Positions 60,172-64,000 of a DNA stretch of 64,000 nt are shown here, piece by piece. Source of the stretch: Solirubrobacter sp963798325 (GTDB taxonomy: Bacteria; Actinomycetota; Thermoleophilia; Solirubrobacterales; Solirubrobacteraceae); NCBI GenBank assembly GCA_963798325.1, contig CAWCSS010000008.1, positions 744,001 through 808,000 on the forward strand, written 5' to 3'. Under the pieces are notes generated by a model. It searched no databases. It was given only the letters and a program-made list of their open reading frames with translations, and was not told the origin of the DNA. Position numbers and translations under genes: made by a program. Position 1 is the first letter of the stretch; the number at the start of each line of letters is the position of its first letter.

Positions 60172-61020
60172 ATGCCCCTGCTGTCTACGCGTGCCCGCCC
60201 GCTGCTCTTCTCACTCGCCTCGAGCGCGTCGCTGACGGCTGCAGTGGTAGTCGTCGGCGCAGCTGCGCTCGCCGCCGGCGGGTTCGCCGACGACCTGGCG
60301 ACGACGCTGCGCGGCCACGACGCCGAGTCGATCAGACTCGCCAGAGTGCTGGACGCCCCCGCGCCCGTGCCCCGGGCACACGCCGGCCCGGCCGCGACGG
60401 CCCTCCCAGGCGGCCGCCCCGCGCCAGGAATGCCTTCCGGACGCTCAGCTCCTGCCGACGGAACCCGCACCCCGGCCGCTGAGCCTGTCCACCACCCTCG
60501 GCGCACCGCGCCACGTCGGCGCCCAGCCCACAGTGCCCCGAAGCCCGGCGGCGCCCCGTCCGAGCAGCCTCAGGCGGCACGCGAATCGGTCGCGGTGAGC
60601 CCGGCGCGGGTCGAACCGTCCACCGGTTCCGACGCCACCAGCGCCCGTACGCAACCACCGGGTCGCTCGCGATCGGCACACGCACCGCGGCGACCCGCCG
60701 CGCACGCCGAGATCCGGTCGAAGGCTCGCGGCCAGGGACACGCCACGCAGAATCCCGGGCACGTTGCGCCCTCCGGCGCGGTGCGCCCGGCCCGGCCGGA
60801 GAAGGCCACGGGACCGGGCGAGGTTCGCTCCCGCGGAAGCGGGCACGGACCCCACGCGCCGGTCACGCAACCGCAGACCGATCACACGCCCCCGCCGTCT
60901 TCCGGGCGGACCGACACGCCTCGCGCCGAGCACCCAGGGCAAGCAAACCGCCCGCCCGAGCACCCCGGCGCCGCCGGCCCTGGGGATCACGGTCCAAACC
61001 CTGGTCACGCTCGCCGCTGA
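60172..61020 (+). CDS. Membrane-anchored Pro/His/Arg-rich protein
   Basis: A 282-residue frame. After STRARPLLFSLASSA comes one hydrophobic helix (LTAAVVVVGAAALAAGGF), then about 230 residues of low-complexity Pro/Ala/Gly/His/Arg sequence (for example HPRRTAPRRRPAHSAP, GSGHGPHAPVTQPQTD, HPGAAGPGDHGPNPGHARR). It would be anchored by the N-terminus with a disordered outer tail. Low complexity means it could also be a spurious GC-rich frame. Confidence 0.45.
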   Translation: MPLLSTRARPLLFSLASSASLTAAVVVVGAAALAAGGFADDLATTLRGHDAESIRLARVLDAPAPVPRAHAGPAATALPGGRPAPGMPSGRSAPADGTRTPAAEPVHHPRRTAPRRRPAHSAPKPGGAPSEQPQAARESVAVSPARVEPSTGSDATSARTQPPGRSRSAHAPRRPAAHAEIRSKARGQGHATQNPGHVAPSGAVRPARPEKATGPGEVRSRGSGHGPHAPVTQPQTDHTPPPSSGRTDTPRAEHPGQANRPPEHPGAAGPGDHGPNPGHARR

Positions 61021-61217
61021 TCGCCGATCCAGACGCACCGCTCAACCAGCTCATCGTCGCTTGCTGACCCCCGGCCCTCAACGCCGGGCCGAGATGCCGC
61101 GTCGAGGTCATGTGGTCGCTGCGGGGAACGCGACGTCCAGCACGTGCGCGACGGAGCCGTGCGTTCCTGGTCAAACGGCTCGGTCGGGGAGCCGTTGCGG
61201 CAGTAGGCTCCCGCCCA

Positions 61218-63582
61218 ATGCGATCGAGCATCGGCGTTCGGATCTGCGGCTTCCTTCTGGTGCTGTTGATGGTGCTGGTGGCTCCCGGCGCTGTGCAGGC
61301 GTCGGTCGGTCGCCCGGCGGACGCGCTGCCGACGGTCAATGACCTGCCGGGCGCGGCGTCCGTTCCGGTGCCGGCGACCGCATGGTTTGCGCGGCTCAGC
61401 GCCAAGCAGCGCAAGCGCGCTCACGGCAAGGCGGTGGGTGTACGGCTGACCGTCGCCGGCGCGTCGGTCGTCGGGTTCGCGGCGGTCCTGCGCGACAAGG
61501 CGACGGCGAAGCACGCCGTGGCTGCCCTGTCGGCTGCGTCGCCGGCCGGCGACGCGGTGGCCGTCGCCGGGCTTGGCGCGAACCCGGGCACGCCGGTCAC
61601 GCGCAGCGTCTTCGCGGCCGGCGCGGCCGTCGTCGAGGTCGCCGGACAGGCCGGCTCGACGGCGCTGCCCGGTGTCGTGGGGCAGGTCAGGGCGCGCGTG
61701 ACCGCGCTGGCCGCGCAGTCGCGCTGGCAGGATCTCCAGGCGCAGGCGCCCGCGAAGTCAACGCGGTCGAGCAGGTTGAAGGACTTCGCGCTCGCGTTTG
61801 GGCCGGTGCCGGGGGTGAAGGCCGACCGCTCGGATCTCGGGACGATCGAGGACGGCACGGACGCGCTGGTCGCGATCCGGGCCGACCTGAAGCACTTGAC
61901 CAGGCGCCAGCGCGCGGCGGTCAACGCGGTCCTCGACGCCCCGGCCAGGCGGGGCAAGCGCAAGAAGGCGCACGCGGCGGCGCTCGTCGCGCCGACCGGC
62001 CAGCTGCGCAAGCTCGCCGAGGAGGCCAAGGCGTACTTCGCCAAGGCGCTCGCTCTGGCGCCGGCGTTCACGCTTGACGTCGCGCCCGCGGTGCTCGGCT
62101 ACCGCCCGCAGGGCGACGATCTTCACGGCGCCAACGCGTGGGCCTACGCCACCGACGCCAAGGGCGGCGCCGCCGGGCCGATCAAGGTCTGCCACGTGCG
62201 CGTCAACTACCTGCTCGGCTACCGCGGCACCGACCTCGAGCAGACGATGGCCCACGAGGTCTTCCACTGCTTCCAGGACCAGATCCTCGGCGGCGGGGCG
62301 GCGATCGCGGCGATCACGGCGGGCGCCAAGTGGCTGACCGAAGGCGGCGCGGAGTGGGCGGCGTGCACGTTCGCGGGCGGCGCCAACGGCCGCAGCTGGT
62401 TCGCGCGCTGGGCGGCCGCGCCCGAGCAGATCCTCTACGGGCGCAGCTACGGCGCAATCGGCATGTTCTCCGAGCTGCGCAAGAGCACCGGGGTCGACCC
62501 GTTCACGACGATGGCCGCCGCGCTGAAGCAGACCAATCAGGTTGCGGCCTTCCAGCAGCTGACGGGCGGTCAGCAAGAGAAGCTCCTCGACGACCTCGGC
62601 CCGAGCTTCCTCCAGCAGCCCCAGCGCTTCAACACGGGCGACTGGGACCAGCAGGGCGAATGCAAGGACGGCCCGCCGCCTGCGCCGTCCCCGCTCGTGC
62701 TCGCGCAAGAAGCGCCGCAGACGATCGATGTCCCGGCGCTGGCCGCCAAGCTGCTGGCGCCCCAGGCCGAGAGCGACGCGCAGAAGCTGACGGTCACGGC
62801 CGTCGCCGGGCGCGTGCGCGTCTCCGGCGCCAACGGCGCGACCGGCCAGCCGACCGACGACCTGCTCAGCCCCGCCGGCACCGCCAGCCGCGACTACTGC
62901 ATGAACAACGGCGGCTGCTCCTGCCCCGGCGAGGAGTCCGCTGCCGGTGCTCGACCCCACCGCGCCCACCACGCCGGTGATCGCCGTCACCGGCGACACG
63001 CTCAAGGGCCAGGTCGTCGTCGTCGCGCACAAGGTCGCCTGCCCGATCATCACGGCCGCCGAGTTCAAAGTCGACGGCGCGGTGTTCCACGGCCAGGACG
63101 GCCTGGACTACAACCCCAACACCTACGAGGCGCAGCTGCACTGGGACGACACGTTCACCGGCGCCATGCCGCTGCTGGCGGACCGGTACGTGTGTGCCTG
63201 CGCGGCGGGGACCCATGGCGGCGGGACCTACACGTCCCATGTGCCCTTCGTCGGCGATTGCCAGGGAACGCTGAGCTTCGAGAATGCCGACGCGCCCAAG
63301 GACGCGTGGATGAAGGTGCTCTCCGTCAACGGCAGCGGCACGTCGCGCAGCTGGACGATCCAGCTCAAGGCGTCCAGCTACGGCGTGCCGAGCGCGGCCG
63401 ACTGCTCCCCACCGCCGCCGTTCGGCCGCTACCACCCCGACACGCTGTGGCAGGGCACGATCACCCTCCCTGCCAGCGGCAGCTCGAACACGAAGACCGC
63501 GACATACCCGATCTCCTCGGATCCCTCGCACGCCGGCTACGAGAGCTGGACCGGGTCGGTCACGTTCACCGGCGTCTGGTGA
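61218..63582 (+). pseudogene. Secreted zinc-peptidase-like (HEVFH) protein, frameshifted
   Basis: ATG 61218 with a signal peptide (GVRICGFLLVLLMVLVAPGA). Residues ~30-330 are Ala/Lys-rich helical. A zincin core follows: H346-E347..H350 in MAHEVFHCFQDQI, with WLTEGGAEWAA (E375) as the likely third ligand, as in gluzincins. A Cys-rich segment RDYCMNNGGCSCPGEE then needs a one-base shift (about 62930-62945). The frame continues from PVLDPTAPTT through a ~200-residue beta-rich domain (AEFKVDGAVFHGQDGLDYNP, CACAAGTHGGGTYTSHVPF) to VTFTGVW. Likely an extracellular metallopeptidase; substrate unknown. Confidence 0.72.
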
Positions 63583-64000
63583 CGTCATCCCGTCGAGATC
63601 CGTCCGACGCCTTCATCCCAGAGGTGGTCGCCGTCGATGTCGCACTGCCGGGCGATGTCGCCGGCGTGGTCTCCGACGCGGAGAAGCGATCTCTGATCTG
63701 AACCGCGCGGCTGGGCCCGAGTTTGATGCCACTCGCGCGGCTTCTGCTGCGAACCCGAGTCGATCGCTTCCTCGAAGGTCGAGGGCATGCTGGTAATGCC
63801 CGCAGTCTTGCTCGTGCCGAGGCCAACCAAGGTCGCTACTCCCCGGTAGCGATCACCGGGTACAAGAGGGTCCGATAACGATGACTACGGCAAGCCCGTC
63901 TTGACCGACGGACAGGGTGCCTGACCAGCGCCGACGATCGGACCGGACCGCAGCGGTGCGCGTCTGCGCACCTGCCCACCGACGCAGCTGCGCAGACCGC
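63583..64000. other. Right-hand end of the window, no gene recognised
   Basis: About 418 bases with no convincing coding frame. Two short antisense frames (63566-63830) lack protein-like composition. A gene beyond the window end may start nearby. Confidence 0.4.

Noticed and set aside
1..64000. Search for insertion sequences, integrases, phage genes or att sites next to the two tRNA-Ser genes
   Set aside because: No transposase, integrase or duplicated tRNA 3' end was found.

Overview
The window is a 64 kb stretch of very GC-rich, gene-dense chromosome. Codon use, abundant GTG/TTG starts, frequent 4-nt ATGA/GTGA gene overlaps and the gene content (eukaryote-type UDP-glucose pyrophosphorylase, 2-oxoacid:ferredoxin oxidoreductase korAB, arrays of secreted AGN-type Ig-like repeats) suggest a soil actinobacterium of the Thermoleophilia/Solirubrobacterales type. 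That assignment is an inference from gene families, not from a marker gene. I see no IS element, phage, integrase, plasmid function, CRISPR array or rRNA. Two tRNA-Ser genes (CGA and GGA anticodons) are present.

Layout. 1-10 kb: partial MFS transporter, a 5'-truncated secreted isomerase-like gene, lipase-like hydrolase, GpR-type aldo/keto reductase, AlkA-type glycosylase, divergent acyl-CoA dehydrogenase plus YceH-type protein, a beta-propeller lipoprotein, UGPase and a NYN nuclease. 10-19 kb: a small repeat protein, a kinase/mobA/DAO-oxidase operon divergent from an HD-GYP protein, and a 1268-residue secreted protein of about 13 Ig-like repeats. 19-31 kb: a secreted double-amidase protein, universal stress proteins, a subtilase, tadA with tRNA-Ser, a secreted propeller protein, an arginase-family protein and an M29 aminopeptidase. 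31-43 kb: a hybrid PAS histidine kinase, signal peptidase, RNB ribonuclease, a deoC-ALDH-ALDH operon, glnK-amt, a GH13 enzyme and an L,D-transpeptidase. 43-49 kb: a tightly overlapped signalling cassette (receiver-flavoreductase fusion, cNMP-binding histidine kinase, bacterial UBP zinc finger) abutting a LuxR/AAA regulator. 49-64 kb: amidase, epoxide hydrolase, korAB, a PatB-type aminotransferase, amidohydrolase, a collagen-like secreted protein, YbaK, and a secreted zinc-peptidase-like protein.

The most striking global feature is that eight otherwise well-conserved genes are each broken by what reads as a net single-base insertion (near 8762, 10997, 23745, 38080, 41903, 47130, 50434 and 62935). 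The uniform direction makes base-level assembly or sequencing error the leading explanation, although real decay cannot be excluded. Other points of biological interest are the receiver/FAD-reductase/UBP cassette without the TrxR CxxC, an ALDH16-like enzyme split into catalytic and non-catalytic genes beside deoC, a glnK-amt pair with V51 in PII and Glu in place of the first pore His in Amt, a double amidase whose second domain has lost its catalytic Lys, a C-terminal module shared by two unrelated secreted enzymes, several divergent gene pairs whose start codons nearly touch or share bases, and three tiny single-span membrane proteins that gene callers would miss.
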